NCBI RefSeq assembly: GCF_963675165.1
Contig: NC_087383.1
Span: forward strand, 1,031,399 to 1,095,398
Direction of reading: 5' to 3'
DNA from: Halichondria panicea
Taxonomy: Eukaryota; Porifera; Demospongiae; Suberitida; Halichondriidae
Length of the DNA: 64,000 nt
The notes below the pieces were generated by a model that ran no database searches, was not told the DNA's origin, and saw nothing but the letters and a program-made list of their open reading frames with translations. Shown piece after piece: positions 34,000 through 63,523 of this stretch. The position numbers and the translations under genes were made by a program. Position 1 is the first letter of the stretch, and each line of letters opens with the position of its first letter.

Positions 34000-34690
34000 G
34001 TGTGTGTGTGTGGGTTATGTCAAAGACATTGAGAAGGGCCATGTGATGGGGGTAATCATAACGTACATTTAAAAATCTCCTAAAAGAAGTTGCTCATTCG
34101 CCATAAGATATTTTCTTGGCTATAAGTTTTGTAACTTTGGGAGGCTGTCTTGAAGCCAGAAATCAGTGACTCTTATTGTGTGTAATCTGTAATCACTTTG
34201 GGGATATTCCATGATTGATTTCGTCGATTCTTCTCTCGTGCTTGAGAAAGAATACCCTTGCTGTATATTAAAGAGTGCTCATTGAAGCTAGGATCCGGCA
34301 TGAGATCACTAATCTCAACCATTTTTCGCCATAGCCACGTGAATTTCAGCTTTCAATTGTAGAACGCTTGGACTGCATGAGCACTTGCAAACTGCAACTA
34401 AATACAGGGCTGGTATAGGTAAACAATATAACTTTCAGGGATATCTTACAAGTACATTTCCTCTCTATAGTGCAGATAATGATAACATGGTTAACGATAA
34501 CATGGTGACATGCACTTCAAGTTAATTTTAATTAATATTATAGATCAAAGGCTAGTGCATGCATCTGTCTGTAATTAGAAGGCAACTTGAATTGACCAAA
34601 AACATAGAGAAATGTACATTTTGAATCCAAACTCACTCAGACATAATAATGGGCACAGAACGTATTATACAGAACACAAACACACACAAA
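34000..34690. other. Unit-junction DNA, no gene
   Basis: Same kind of sequence as 8560-9480, joining intron-14-like DNA to the 3' flank of a DMXL exon 21 copy. Confidence 0.6.
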
Positions 34691-34691
34691 A

Positions 34692-36551
34692 TCATAACAC
34701 TACAGTTTGACATTTCACACTACCGTCTGCACCACAAGAGTACAATCTACCCCCAGGCAATATTCCCAGGTCGGTTACGCCTCCTTCCGTCTGTCGGAAG
34801 AGTCTGGACTTGGCGTGGAGGCCTGGGTACGAGGCGAGCTCCTCAAATGAATTGCTGTCCAGAACCTGTGAAGGATGCAAATGGTAAAGAGGCATAACTT
34901 TAGCTATATTATACTGAACCTGCACAGGTGACACTTATGGTAAAGAGGGGATTATACTGTATCTTGACTGTATGTACGTCGTAGGGAAGGTTGAAAATTC
35001 ATCAAAGAGGCTTCACAGTAATTTTATGCATAGGAAAGCCAGTGAAAAAGTCAACAGATGGGCCAATTGGGGGGGGGGGGGATTTGGTATAGGAATGGTT
35101 CACTGCACACAATGCATATATTGATTTTATTTGGTAGTCAATCTAAGTATAGCTTTAAACACAGTCCAAATGTGCCATTAAATTACCTCTAGGCTCTAAT
35201 TGCAAACAGTGCATACTAAATACAGCCGTAGAGTATATAATTGATGTAACAGTATACATGCATACCCACACACACATCAAACATGCAGCTACTGAATATT
35301 TAGGTTTTGATTTCGGACGATCCTAACTCAAGTTATGGCCTCTCAAAGTTAGCTACCAAAACATGCCTACCCACACACAATTTTTCCCCACACAAATTAA
35401 TGATACTTCTTGTATACCCTAAAACGCACACCTTGATGTCCCCATCAGCAGAGCCAGTGGCAATAAAGCCATCGATATCGTCCACGATGATCCTGTTGAC
35501 AGCGGAGCTATGAACAGTCAGACTCTGTAACAGACACATTTGCCAAAGGTCGAATATGAGCACTTCTCCTCGTCTGTCACCACAAAACAGCCGCTGTTTG
35601 GCTTGCGAGTAACCAAGGGAAACCACACCGGATTCATGACACACAAACTCTATGGGAGGGAGAGTACACAGGAATGAAAGTGAGAGATATACGTAAAAAG
35701 GATTGGCAACAATTTTAATTTATGAATGGAGATGGTGGGTGATGGCAGCTGTACATAATTATATGTACCTTTCACAACACTTGACTTTGTCGGTAAAAGC
35801 GTGTCCCACAAGAAAACATGTCTGAATGATGAGAAATACACAAAATGGTCTAACACAGCTGAACCATGCACCCACTCATAAATAGTGGTACTGTGTACTC
35901 TATGACTCAGCTAGATATAATAGTAGTATTTTGGACACAGAAGTTAGCAGCCCATTCAAGCAGAGAGAAACTGGCATATCAGCAAATGGAGGTATGTATA
36001 TAGAGACAAGGGTATGCAGTGATCACCTGTTGTCGCTGCCGTCCCCGCAGGTTGCTATGAAACTGGAGGAGCCGAGGAACAGAAAGTCACTGAGATGCTT
36101 CATACCAGAGTAGAGAGAGTGGTAGGGCTTGCGGGCAGCTGTGTGTATCCCTTGCCATAGCGACAACTTGCCACTGTTGTCAGTCACTCCATACTGTGGG
36201 GGTACATGGTACATGAACAGCATGAAATAAATTAGCTAGAGGAGGATACTTCTATAAGCCACAGATATGAATACCCAACTGAAGCCTAATGTCAATCCAT
36301 GAATAATAATTATAAGAGGGCATTGAATATATTGAATGAATAAGAGGGCATACAATTCCTAGCTAGGAAGGTATACACAACAAAAGCTCCAGTTTTACAG
36401 TACACACTAAAAATAAAGTGATTGAAATTCGTTTCCCTCTGGAGTGAATCTTATCATAGTGACCCCAGAGCCGGGGGAATCTGGGTGGAGACTGGCCGAG
36501 GGTTACCAAACTCCCACATCACCATGGAGCCATCCATACAGCCAGTTAGAT
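34692..36551 (-). pseudogene. Relic DMXL exons 21-17, most complete duplicate
   Basis: Exons 21 (34865-34692), 20 (35649-35432), 19 (35821-35769) and 18 (36193-36027) keep the exact lengths of the real gene (174, 218, 53, 167) and open frames, including GFIATGSADGDIK and SCGADGSVKCQTVVL. Exon 17 (from 36551) is frameshifted near PPG(S), and its GTAAAT donor is destroyed. The exon 18 donor is GTGATC instead of GTGAGG. Detached from exons 1-14, it cannot make DMXL by itself. Confidence 0.85.
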
Positions 36552-36805
36552 CTGAGCAGATGTGGGGGCCCCGCGGAATATTATTATAACAATGGGATTG
36601 TTGAGGTTGATACCAAATAAGGAGATATGTCATGAATGTAGTTAAGCCTAAGGACACACATAGATGTGGTTTGAGAAAAATTTAAGGGCTGTTGTCATTA
36701 TTATAAAGACAAACAAAATCCTGTGTCAGGTAAGCTTGTGTTTGGTGTATATTTGCTGATAATAGCTACAAATAACAATGCTTGTTTCTACAGCTGGCTG
36801 GAGAA

Positions 36806-37815
36806 ATGGCTAAATTCAGTGGAGGTTACGACTATGAGTTTGTAGATCAGCCCCCCAAATCTTTGGAGTGTTCGATATGCCTTTTGACGCTACGAAACCC
36901 CATGGTCATCAGTTGCTGTGGTAACCACTTTTGTGACCCTTGCATTGGTCGAGTCAAGAGTAACAGAAATCCTTGTCCTCTCTGCAATTCTCCAGACTTC
37001 ACAACGTTTCTCCACAAGGGTGTGGCCCGAGAGGTGAATGCCCTGAGGGTGTATTGTCCCAAGAAGGTCCAGGACTGTGACTGGCAAGGGGAGCTAGGAC
37101 AAGTGGACCACCACCTCAACCCCACGGCTAACTCAAGGGGGTGTGGCTTTGTCATGGTTGAGTGCAAGTACAAGTGCGGGGGAAAGTTTGAGCGACGAAT
37201 CATTGATTATCATGAGGCTGACGATTGTGCTAAGCGACCAATCGAAATGCAGATGGCTTTTTTTGCTAGAAAATTAGAGATGCTAGCTACCGAGAACAGG
37301 GCTGAAGTATCAGCACTTAAAGCTGAGAATGCGTCACTGAAACAGCAAATAGAAGCTCGACCACTACCACCAGTACCGCCTTTTTACTTTACCCTGTATA
37401 ACTATCAGCGGTGCAAGGAGGAAAACAGAGCAATAATGAGCCCACCCTTCTATTCTCATGCTAAAGGTACAAAATGTGCTTACAAATATTCCCAAATGGA
37501 TCCAAAACTGGAGCGAATACACACTTGTCATTGTTTGCTGTAATAATGAGAGGCGAGTTCGATGACACGCTTCAGTGGCCGTTCACAGGAAGAGTCACCA
37601 TAGATATGTACAGATTTAAGTTAGAGCAATGGACTCAAATACAAGTACTCGATTTCAAGGAAAGTCCAGTTAATTATACGAAGGACAGTTCTTCAAACGG
37701 TGGTTACGGGTATTCTACTTTTTTTCCACAAGACCAAGTTGCAGCAGAGTACATATTCAAGGAAGAAAGTTATACATTTGTTCGCTTTCGAGTAAATCGT
37801 GTGGAACTAGTTTGA
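36806..37815 (+). pseudogene. TRAF-like pseudogene, copy G
   Basis: The frame is open from the Met at 36806 through RING, zinc fingers, coiled coil and the first strands of the MATH domain (PPFYFTLYNYQRCKEEN). A 1-bp loss near 37466 (CTAAAGGTAC where paralogues have CTAAAGGGTAC) then diverts it to a stop at 37543. The remaining MATH sequence is open in another frame, 37474-37815, ending RVNRVELV. This single lesion suggests recent loss. The short 5'UTR intron 36730-36793 (GTAAGC...CTACAG) is preserved. Nested between relic DMXL exons 17 and 16. Confidence 0.85.
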
Positions 37816-37874
37816 ATGTGTGTATTTTATTATAGATCTAATACGTGAACTGTCATAGACTATAATTGACTCAC

Positions 37875-38200
37875 AATAAGCCAGAGTGGGGTGGGGGGCC
37901 ATTCTCCGCACTTCAACCACGTTCTTCCTCGTGACTGCAGGGGACAATTCAATAAGTGTGAATCATAATTATCACAGCAACACCTCCATTACTGAATTCA
38001 TGTGATCACACAGACTAATCCTCAGGCTCACCAGACTTGAGCTCTGGCCAGTCTGTGAGTCCTCCATGTGTGATGGATGTAGCCGAGGGGTGGGTAGGTG
38101 GACAGGGATAGACGACCCGAGAGGAAGGCGGAGCTTTGTGGCTTCCTCACACAATTGGACTGGATCATCACAAAGTTCTCCTTCTGAAACGGCATGCTGA
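37875..38200 (-). pseudogene. Relic DMXL exons 16 (37934-37875) and 15 (38200-38032)
   Basis: Exon 16 is 60 bp, one base short, and begins TCACGAGG where the real exon begins TTGATGAGG. Exon 15 has a small CTCCATGTG insertion and lost bases near its acceptor. The 38201-39140 stretch is unit-junction DNA without genes apart from a 49-bp insertion. Confidence 0.8.
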
Positions 38201-38916
38201 CTGTGTGTGTGGGGGAGAAGAGGTCATGTGATGTGAAGTCAAATAACGACATTGAGAAGGGCCATGCATGTGATGGGGGTAATCATAACGTACGTATAAA
38301 TCTCCTAAAAGAATGCTCATTCGTATAAATCTCCTAAAAGAATGCTCATTCGCCATAACATATTTTCTTGGCTATATTTCTTGGCTCCAAGTAACTCGGG
38401 AGGCTGTCTTGAAGGAAGCCAGTCCAGCATTACCCAGGAATCATTTCAGGGATATCCACGATTGATTTCGTCAATTCTTCTCTCAACTGAGAAAAGATAC
38501 GCTTAATTGCTAGAGTGCTCATTGAAGCTATTGTAGGAGCCGGCATGAGATCACTAAATCTCGACCATTTTTGCCATAGCCACGTAATTTCAGTTTCCAA
38601 TTGTATAGAATGCTTGGACTGAGCACTTGCAAGCTGCAACTATAGGTGCATGCAACTGCAGGCTGTTTAAAACAGGGCTGGTATATATAGGTAACAATGG
38701 TATAAATACAATAACTTTCAGGGATTCCTCTCTAGTGTATATAGATAGTGATAACAGTAGTGACATGGATTTCAAGAACAGTCTCTTATTATAGATCAAG
38801 GGCTAGTGCATGTACAGCTGGTCCCTTTACAGTGGTGGTAATTAGAAGGCAACCAAAAACACTGAGCTGTTTAAAACAGGGCTGAATGAGACTAACCATG
38901 CATGCATGCTTAAGAG

Positions 38917-38965
38917 TGGCCTCCTTCACTTCCCTAGCGGGAAGTGCGGCCTGGGATCGAGGCTA
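38917..38965. mobile_element. 49-bp Mutator-like micro-element
   Basis: It begins TGGCCTCC and ends GCGGCCTGGGATCGAGGCTA, with the 9-bp duplication GCTTAAGAG at 38908-38916 and 38966-38974. An imperfect hairpin (CACTTCCC...GGGAAGTG) fills the middle. Confidence 0.82.
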
Positions 38966-39005
38966 GCTTAAGAGTGGACAGAACTAGCAAGACCAACAAG
39001 TCCTT

Positions 39006-39011
39006 TTTATT
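39006..39011 (-). terminator. Polyadenylation signal of DMXL
   Basis: AATAAA on the minus strand, about 130 bases beyond the DMXL stop codon. It is the first canonical signal downstream. Confidence 0.6.
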
Positions 39012-39142
39012 GCCATTTATAAGAAGCCAGAGAATGCACTTGAACAATTTTGTAGATCGAGAAATGTACATTTTGAATCCAAACTCACTCAGATATATAG
39101 TGGGCACAAAACGTATTATACAGAACACAAACACACACAAAA

Positions 39143-56322
<17,180 letters not shown>

Positions 56323-56590
56323 CCTTACAAGTATGAATCAGCTTGAATCGAGCTTTCTGTGTCTTGCATTTATGTAGAATAGCTAGCTAAGTACCATCCA
56401 ACCATGATTATTTCTTTTCAATTTTTCTTTTGAGGCCAACCCCCTTCCTCTTGTCTCAGGTTAATTGCTTTTCGCTAAATTAGATAGAGTCCACATGGCC
56501 TAGCCTGCAGGCTCTCTAGCTGTTTAGCTTTGTTTAATTAATACGTTTCAAGCAGGCTAAGCAACCTATGGTGGTTTCTAAAGATGGATC
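56323..56590. promoter_or_regulatory. Divergent promoter region of DMXL and POLG
   Basis: Only 268 bp separate the two start codons, which point away from each other, so both 5'UTRs and core promoters must fit here unless upstream non-coding exons exist. I see no clear TATA box in either direction. It is moderately AT-rich. Confidence 0.6.
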
Positions 56591-59500
56591 ATGTGGCTAG
56601 CTGCCAGAAAATCCGATGTTGTTTCCTCCAAGAGCTCCTGTTTTCACCATCTCATCACTCGAGCATGCAACAGCAGCTCCAAAGCTCGCAGAGTCAACTC
56701 ACTGGGTGTTCAAATGCTCTCCAAGCAGCTGCACAGACAGATCTTTGGTGATAAGAAACCTAGATGCTCTTCGAAGGCCATCCTTCGCAGCAAAGAACAC
56801 CTTCAAGAACAAGGCCTCTGGGGGAGACAAGGAAGCACACAGCCGGACATAGACGTGCAGTTACCATCACTACAAGGAGACAATATAGATGAACATTTCA
56901 GAACGATAGCAAATGAACTGGCAGAGCCGTATCTGCAACTAGCACTCGAGATTTCAAACTCTTCTCTCTCTCCTATGCCGGAGCAATGGTGCTTCAATTC
57001 TGGATGGACTCGCTATAATTCTGACGGCAGTGCAGAGTCAGTAGATTGTCCGAGTGATAAAGCTCTCGTGTTTGACGTGGAGGTGTGTGTTAGGGAGAGT
57101 CCGAGACCTGTACTCGCTGTTGCCGTGGGGAACGGTGGCTGGTATTCGTGGGTGTCAGAACGTCTGGTGGCCGGTGAGAACTTCTTTGCCGGTGTTGGCA
57201 CAAGTGCTACAATGAAGGAGCTGATTCCGATGGAGAGTAAGATTGAGGACAAAGAAGGGAACACTCAAGAGAGGCTCATCGTTGGACACAATGTCAGCTA
57301 CGACAGGGCCAGAATCAGAGAGCAGTACCTCATCGAGGTGGGTCTTATAATCATCTATAATTGATATCAACGATTAATAAATGGCTCATAATTATTATTG
57401 TGGTTATGATGTAAAATTCGTATCACTTTTAAAAAGTGTTACAGTATCAAACTATTTTCCAGATAGTACACTGTTTTGAACACTATGTATGTACATTGTT
57501 TATGTGTGTATAATACGTACATGTACAGTTAATTTGGCATCTGTCTGCTGTACCAAGAGTAGATAAGTATAGTAGAGTACACAATGACATTAATTTTAGT
57601 AGTTGGTCTTTTCTCTGTGCAGAGCTCACACACCAAGTTCCTGGACACTCTGAGTCTCCACACGTGCGTGTCTGGTCAGACCACTCTTCAGAAGATCCTC
57701 TGGAAGGCTGCCCAAAAGAACTCCCAGCAATGGCAGCCATGGATGGACGTGAGCTCTCCGAACAGTCTGGTCGACGCCCACTGGTGTCATGTGACCCGAG
57801 GAAGACGAAAGATCAGTAAGGAGCAGAGGAGCGTGTTTGTGAAGGGGACCATTCAAGACGTCAGAAATCAATTTCAGGTGACCGAATTATTTTTCACTGT
57901 ACTGTAACTTGTAATGTACACACATTAATATTATCGTTACAACACTTTCGTTCTTTTCTGCCTCCCCAGGCATGCATGCAATACTGTGCGAAGGACGTGC
58001 TACACACTCACGAGTTGCTAGGGAGAGTGCTCCCCCAGTTTCTGGAGCGTTACCCTCACCCGGTTACCTTCGCTGGGATGCTGGAGATGGGCACCTCTTA
58101 TTTGCCTGTCAACTACAGCTGGGAACAGTACATAGGTACAGTATAGCACATAGGTACAGTACTAGAGTAGTACTGATTTTTGCCTCTTCCACGTACATCA
58201 AAGGTCTATTTCGGGCCTAAATTGTCCGGAAAAAACGTGGTCTATATATTAAGTGTATGCTTTCTCTGAAATGGGCTTTTTTCAAATCTAGCTATCTTTT
58301 ATGGTCCATCACTTGTTGTTGTTTTAACTTTCCCTCATCTTATGGGCCCCTAACTGAGACTGTGTATAACTTCATTTGCAGCTGATGCTGAGTATACCTA
58401 CGAGGAGATGGAGAGAGAAATGAAGTGCAAACTAATGGCCCTGGCTGACGAGGCGTGCTCACACATACACGACCAAAGGTAAGTCTATCACGCTACAGTA
58501 GTGCTCCTCGTTGATTAACGCATTTAAGTACATGCATATTACATGTATGTGTACACTGCACGCTTAAGAGTGACGTTTAGTTGTTGTACTTTTTTCAGTA
58601 CAAAAGATTACTTATTAGTCTATACTGTATTACTAGAATGTTTTGCGAGCATCAAACATTTGCGAACTTTGCAATGGTTGATTAATTCGCAACAATAAAA
58701 TCCGCAAAACCTATTAGTAAATACACACAATCCTTGCCAGAACGCAATAGTTAGATTTGCAAAAGGTCAACTGATTTGGCTAATTCGCAAAGGTTTTTCA
58801 CCCGCAAAATATTCTAGTCATACTGTAGCATAAGTACTGTCTACTGTCGATGTGGATATCTTTCAAGTTAGAGAAGATTTCCTCCACTACAGGTACCTAG
58901 AGAGCCCCTGGCTGTGTGATCTGGACTGGAGCACCAAGGCCTTCAGGGGTAAGGCCCTCAAGACAAAACGCTCGAGGGTACAGCTGCTCAAGAGTGTTGT
59001 CGAGCGTATGGAGTGTGAGGAAGAAGAGGAGGAGTTTCAGTTTGTAATCAGCTCCAGTGAACTGTTAGCCCCTGGTCGCCAGTCAGTGCACATGCCAGGA
59101 TATCCTGAGTGAGTGTAGCAAGATGTCCTGGTAGTATCCAATATGTTGTTTGGTTGTTTCCAGATGGTATCGAGCTCTGTGCATGAAGAGGAACGACCCT
59201 CGATGGAGACCAGGGGCCGTTAACATTTCGGCACAGACGAGGATATCTCCATACCTATTAAGAATGAAATGGCAGGGACATCCTCTCCACCACCACGACA
59301 AATTGGGGTGGGGCTATATCGTCTCCATGGAAACCGAACCGTCGGCGGATACAAATAATATGTGAGTTTTAATTATTAATGATGCATTTAGTTTAGCCCG
59401 TGTGTGTTTACTTAATTAGAGAGACTTTGTTGAGTTTGGATATGGATCTTTCACTTGACGAGATTATGGAGGTATACAATGACGAAATGGAGGATCTCAA

Positions 59501-61576
59501 AAGGGAGGAGTGTGATGCAAAGAATAGTGCTAACAGGGAGGTTGTCGGCCATGTTGTTGTTACTGAGCATGTGCAGTGTGAGGTGGAGGCAGCAAATAAA
59601 GAGTGGAGAGCACAGCGCTTAGCAACAGAGTGGGGCACTACTGACGATGTCGTCACCCTAGGAAATGGAGCAACTCACTACTTCTTCAAAATACCACACA
59701 AGGTCAGCTGGAAATCGTCGCAATGTTTACAATACCTACATTTGCTGGTACATGTATGTACTAATTTATAACTAGCTGTCATTGATATTCACTCCAGAAG
59801 TTAATAACTTGTACTGAACAGTAATTCTCCTTACCACATGATGACATCACCCTTATATCATTCATTGTATAGACCACCATATCAATCAAATTTAATACTA
59901 GCACAGCCTGTGACAAAATGTAACTTATACAGGATGGCCCTGAGGCCAACTGTGGCAATCCCCTCTCTAAAGACTATCTATCCAAGATGGAGGACGGGAC
60001 GCTCACGTCTGGGGCAGGGGACACAGGCCAGAGGATACTCACTCTTAACTCTATGATGTCATTCTGGAGGAGCGCTCGAACAAGGATCATGTGAGCCTTG
60101 TACAGTAGCATTCCTTTTGATAATTATGGCATGGGCATAAGGCTTTCATATATTAATATCATTGTACATGTAGCTACTTGATTTTGGTATACTGTACTTG
60201 TATGCTTTATGAATCCAATGTGATTTTGTACTTTCCAGGCAGCAGTTTGTCATCTGGTTGGACGATCCGGCCGCTGTGTCAGCTGATGGTGTGGGTAGAG
60301 TGGGAGCTATTGTCCCTCAGGTGATTGTGGCAGGGACGGCCACTCGGAGGGGGGTGGAGCCTACCTGGCTCACTGCCAGCAACGCTAAGGTATATGTACA
60401 TGTATGTACCAAATTGTCTCCAGTAACACCCCATCCCCCCCCCCCCACACACACACACACTGTTTTTATACCATTCCCTCTAGAAATGTTACTTAACTGA
60501 CGTATGTACACGTGCATATTGCCTCTAGCAACACCTCACACACACTGTTTTTACCGCCCCCTCTCTCTCTAGACGAGTCGTGTTGGTTCCGAACAGAAGG
60601 CCATGATCCAGGCACCCCCGGGCTACCACATAGTGGGGGCAGACGTGGACAGTCAAGAGCTGTGGATAGCCGCCCTGCTAGGTGATGTACACTTTGCTGG
60701 GATCCATGGTGAGTCTGGAATTACACAGTCCATAAAGATGGCATCGAGAGATGTGCCCATGTAGACTATTCTAAGCGGTGGCTATTTTTCAATCCTTGAT
60801 CTCAATTCAATTAATGTAAGCAGCCTAAGAGGTGGTTGCTTTTGCCTTTAATGTAAGCAGCCTAAGAGGTGGTTGCTTTTGCCTTTTCTTAGCTTTAATG
60901 TAAGCAGCCTAAGAGGTGGTTGCTTTGCCTTTTCTTAGCTTTAATGTAAGCAGCCTAAGAGGTGGTTGCTTTTGCCTTTTCTTAGCTTTAATGTAAGCAG
61001 CCTAAGAGGTGGTTGCTTTTGCCTTTAATGTAAGCAGCCTAAGAGGTGGTTGCTTTTGCCTTTTCTTAGCTTTAATGTAAGCAGCCTAAGAGGTGGTTGC
61101 TTTGGCTTTAATGTAAGCAGCCTAAGAGGTGGTTGCTTTGCCTTTTCTTAGCTTTAATGTAAGCAGCCTAAGAGGTGGTTGCTTTTGCCTAGACCACCAT
61201 CGACCAGCTAGTATTGGCCCACCCCTGCGTGCGTCATCAGTAGTTATAGCATACAATTTTCGTCTAAAAAACAATTCCTCGACTACTACAGTAAACTCTT
61301 GTTAATCCGGAGTTGATCTCTTGGTACAGGTTGCACTGCTATCGGATGGATGACCCTTCAGGGCAAAAGGGCGGACGGTACAGACGTTCATAGCAACACG
61401 GCCAAGACCATTGGCATCAGTCGAGACCATGCCAAGATCCTCAATTATGGTCGTTTCTATGGAGCAGGGAAACCGTTCATCGAGCTGCTCCTACGGACGT
61501 TTAACCCCTCCCTCACTGCGGCGGAGGTAACGGAGAAAGCTGAGCTACTGTATACGTCCACCAAAGGAGTTAGAAT
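56591..61576 (+). CDS. POLG: Mitochondrial DNA polymerase gamma catalytic subunit, 3' part missing
   Basis: Replicates and proofreads mitochondrial DNA. Exons: 56591-57337, 57623-57877, 57970-58135, 58382-58478, 58893-59108, 59164-59361, 59420-59702, 59933-60090, 60239-60389, 60573-60708, 61330-61576. All phases join (884 codons plus 2 nt). The N-terminus (MWLAARKSD...) is basic and hydroxyl-rich, like a transit peptide. Exonuclease motif I has D162 and E164 in VFDVEV, motif II is [16 protein letters not shown], and motif III is YCAKD with D343. Polymerase motif A is [11 protein letters not shown] (D781) and motif B is [16 protein letters not shown] (K838, Y842). The last exon ends KGVRM with a GTAAGT donor. 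Motif C (HDE) and the final 250 or so residues are not found before 63523, so the gene continues beyond the window or is truncated. Confidence 0.93.
60814..61190. repeat. Minisatellite of 37/47-bp units in POLG intron 10
   Basis: Nine head-to-tail units contain ATGTAAGCAGCCTAAGAGGT followed by GGTTGCTTTTGCC. Some units have an extra TTTTCTTAGC segment, giving two length classes. Each long unit therefore carries an acceptor-like CTTTTCTTAG a few bases before a donor-like GTAAGC. Confidence 0.9.
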
Positions 61577-61638
61577 GTAAGTAGCCGATCGTGTAATATG
61601 TGCTGTTCTAAGTGTTATTATGTCTTGGCGCAGAAGAG

Positions 61639-61778
61639 GGTACGACACGCGTGCCTCGATTAGGCTAATTTCCCTTGCAATAACCTTGAGCGTGGGCGTA
61701 ATTATGCCTCGATTATCCGCCCACACTCAACGATATTGTAGAGGCAATTAGCCTAATCGAGGCACGCGTGTCGTACCT
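61639..61778. mobile_element. Hairpin MITE downstream of POLG exon 11
   Basis: TACGACACGCGTGCCTCGAT pairs with ATCGAGGCACGCGTGTCGTA, and the arms continue through TTAGGCTAAT. A shorter inner palindrome (GTGGGCG/CGCCCAC) lies between. No target duplication assigned. Confidence 0.75.
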
Positions 61779-62059
61779 CCTCTGGCCTTGGCGCATGCGC
61801 AAGTGAGGTATACGGTTGTTTGTGTGTGTCTGTCTGTGTAGAGTAGCAACTGAATGGTAAATGAAAGTATGAAGAAGCCTTGCCTTGCATCAGATATGTA
61901 TCGTGACTTCTTTCCGGTCTGAAACACGTGATCAATTTAATAACAATTTGTTTAAGTAACATTATTGCTGCCTCGAGGCAAGTGGCGGCTCCAGGCACTC
62001 GGATTGGTCAGTTATCAATTATAGGAATTCACATTACTTTCCGAATACATGATATATAG

Positions 62060-62498
62060 TTATTATTATGCCTCGGTGCACATGCGCAAACAAGGTATAT
62101 ACGGTAGTGTGTTTATGTGTGTGTGTGTGTGTAGACTGCTACAGCTGCTCAAGGATGAATGAAATGCAAGTAAGAGTTTTTATAGGCTCTTATGTCATAT
62201 TTTATTCGTGGATTTGCAAAATAAAGCTTTGTTCTCAAGTTATGCCTAGTTTTGCTTACTTGGAATGCCATTGCAGCCTTTTCAGAAGAGCACGTAGCCA
62301 AACTTGTTTACCGAGTGTTGCTACTCTACTTAGTAGTTAGCTCTATACTAGAACGCTAGCTATTGGTAGCTGCAAGAGTGAGAAGAGAGCTGCAAGGCTC
62401 TGCTGATGCAGCCCTTAATTTTAGACTTGAACTTTGGCATCTATCATTTTTAACAACAATCATGGTCGATCATTACCCACTCTTTGAGTTTGCATGCA
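62060..62498 (+). repeat. Dispersed repeat, related to 22757-23223
   Basis: It begins TTATTATGCCTCGGTGCACA and shares CTGCTACAGCTGCTCAAGGA, ATTCGTGGATTTGCAAAATA and the TTGAGTTTGCATGCA end. Another CGCATGCGCAAGTGAGGTAT start lies at about 61790. The stretch 61780-63460 holds repeats and AT-rich DNA (TTATTA tracts at 62770-62850) but no recognisable POLG exon. Confidence 0.7.
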
Positions 62499-62866
62499 GC
62501 AAATAAATGTTCATCATGTGTATAAAAGCTATTTGGGTCATTCCCAATTCAACGAAATTTAAAACGTGACTGACTGCTGTTAGTAACTTTCTAACCATTA
62601 ACATTCAAGACTAAGAATGTATATATCATCTTGTTGCCTAAGAAATTCCGCATCATTTGGCATGTTATATGGCTTCACTCGATAAAGTTTGGGTATTACA
62701 TCTAATTAGTGTAAAGTCTGGCTTCTCAAAAAGCACTGTTTTTTTTTCTGTACAGGTACATTGTATTAGTATTATCATTATTATTACATTGTATTATTAG
62801 ATTGTATTATCAGATATAATTATATTATCATTATTATTATTATTATTGTATTAGATATGGTGTACC

Positions 62867-63063
62867 GTATAGCGCTTAATTTTCGCGGATTTCGTGGGTT
62901 AGCAATCCTACACGAAAATTAAGTCCACGAAAATTGTTCTTTAATTAGAATTATCTGCTATAACGTGCAAATATTTAAAGGCGTGGCTTCTGGTAAGCAT
63001 GCAGTCTTTCCGCGAACATTGTGCCACGAAATATAAGTGCCTCGAAAATTTCATGCTGTACGA
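62867..63063. repeat. Palindromic repeat with TTTTCGCGG/CGAAAAT motifs
   Basis: It runs from TACCGTATAGCGCTTAATTT to TTTCATGCTGTACGATATT, with alternating direct and inverted CGAAAATT motifs between. Similar motif-rich DNA is seen at 58625-58810 (POLG intron 4) and 40620-40790 (DMXL intron 17). Probably a decayed MITE family. Confidence 0.45.
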
Positions 63064-63467
63064 TATTGTATTAGATATAGTACATTGTATTATCACCCCT
63101 CAGATCGACTGTATAGTGTCCCGGCCTATAACGTAAGATTGTGAAAGGGTGATATACATGTACAGTAGTATATAAGATATAGTATATTGATAATTATTAA
63201 TAGTATGGCTAAGAGTGCAATATGGGATTAATAGCACGAGTAACAAGCATGGTGAAGGTCAGTGGAGGATAAGAGACACCTGAGCAAATTGCACTAAGCG
63301 GCTCATACCAGAGATAATGGGGTCACTGATTGATTGCAGCCTACCATGCCATTTATGCACATTGTCATTAGCAAGGCACATATTTTCTAATTGTACTGCA
63401 TTAAAATTAATTGACGGTCAGTGGAGGATAGAGACACCTGAGCAGATATACATTGTATTAGATATAG

Positions 63468-63475
63468 TATAAAAG
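63468..63475 (+). promoter_or_regulatory. TATA-like box before the last ORF
   Basis: TATAAAAG lies 49 bases upstream of the ATG at 63524, a spacing that would leave a short 5'UTR. It suggests the ORF is transcribed independently of POLG. Confidence 0.4.
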
Positions 63476-63523
63476 TGGAGTGATTATTGTTAAAGACTGC
63501 ATTTCTGCTGCTGTGCACATGCA

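Noticed and set aside
60814..61190. CRISPR-like array
   Set aside because: Units are contiguous with no unique spacers, and the locus is a eukaryotic intron.
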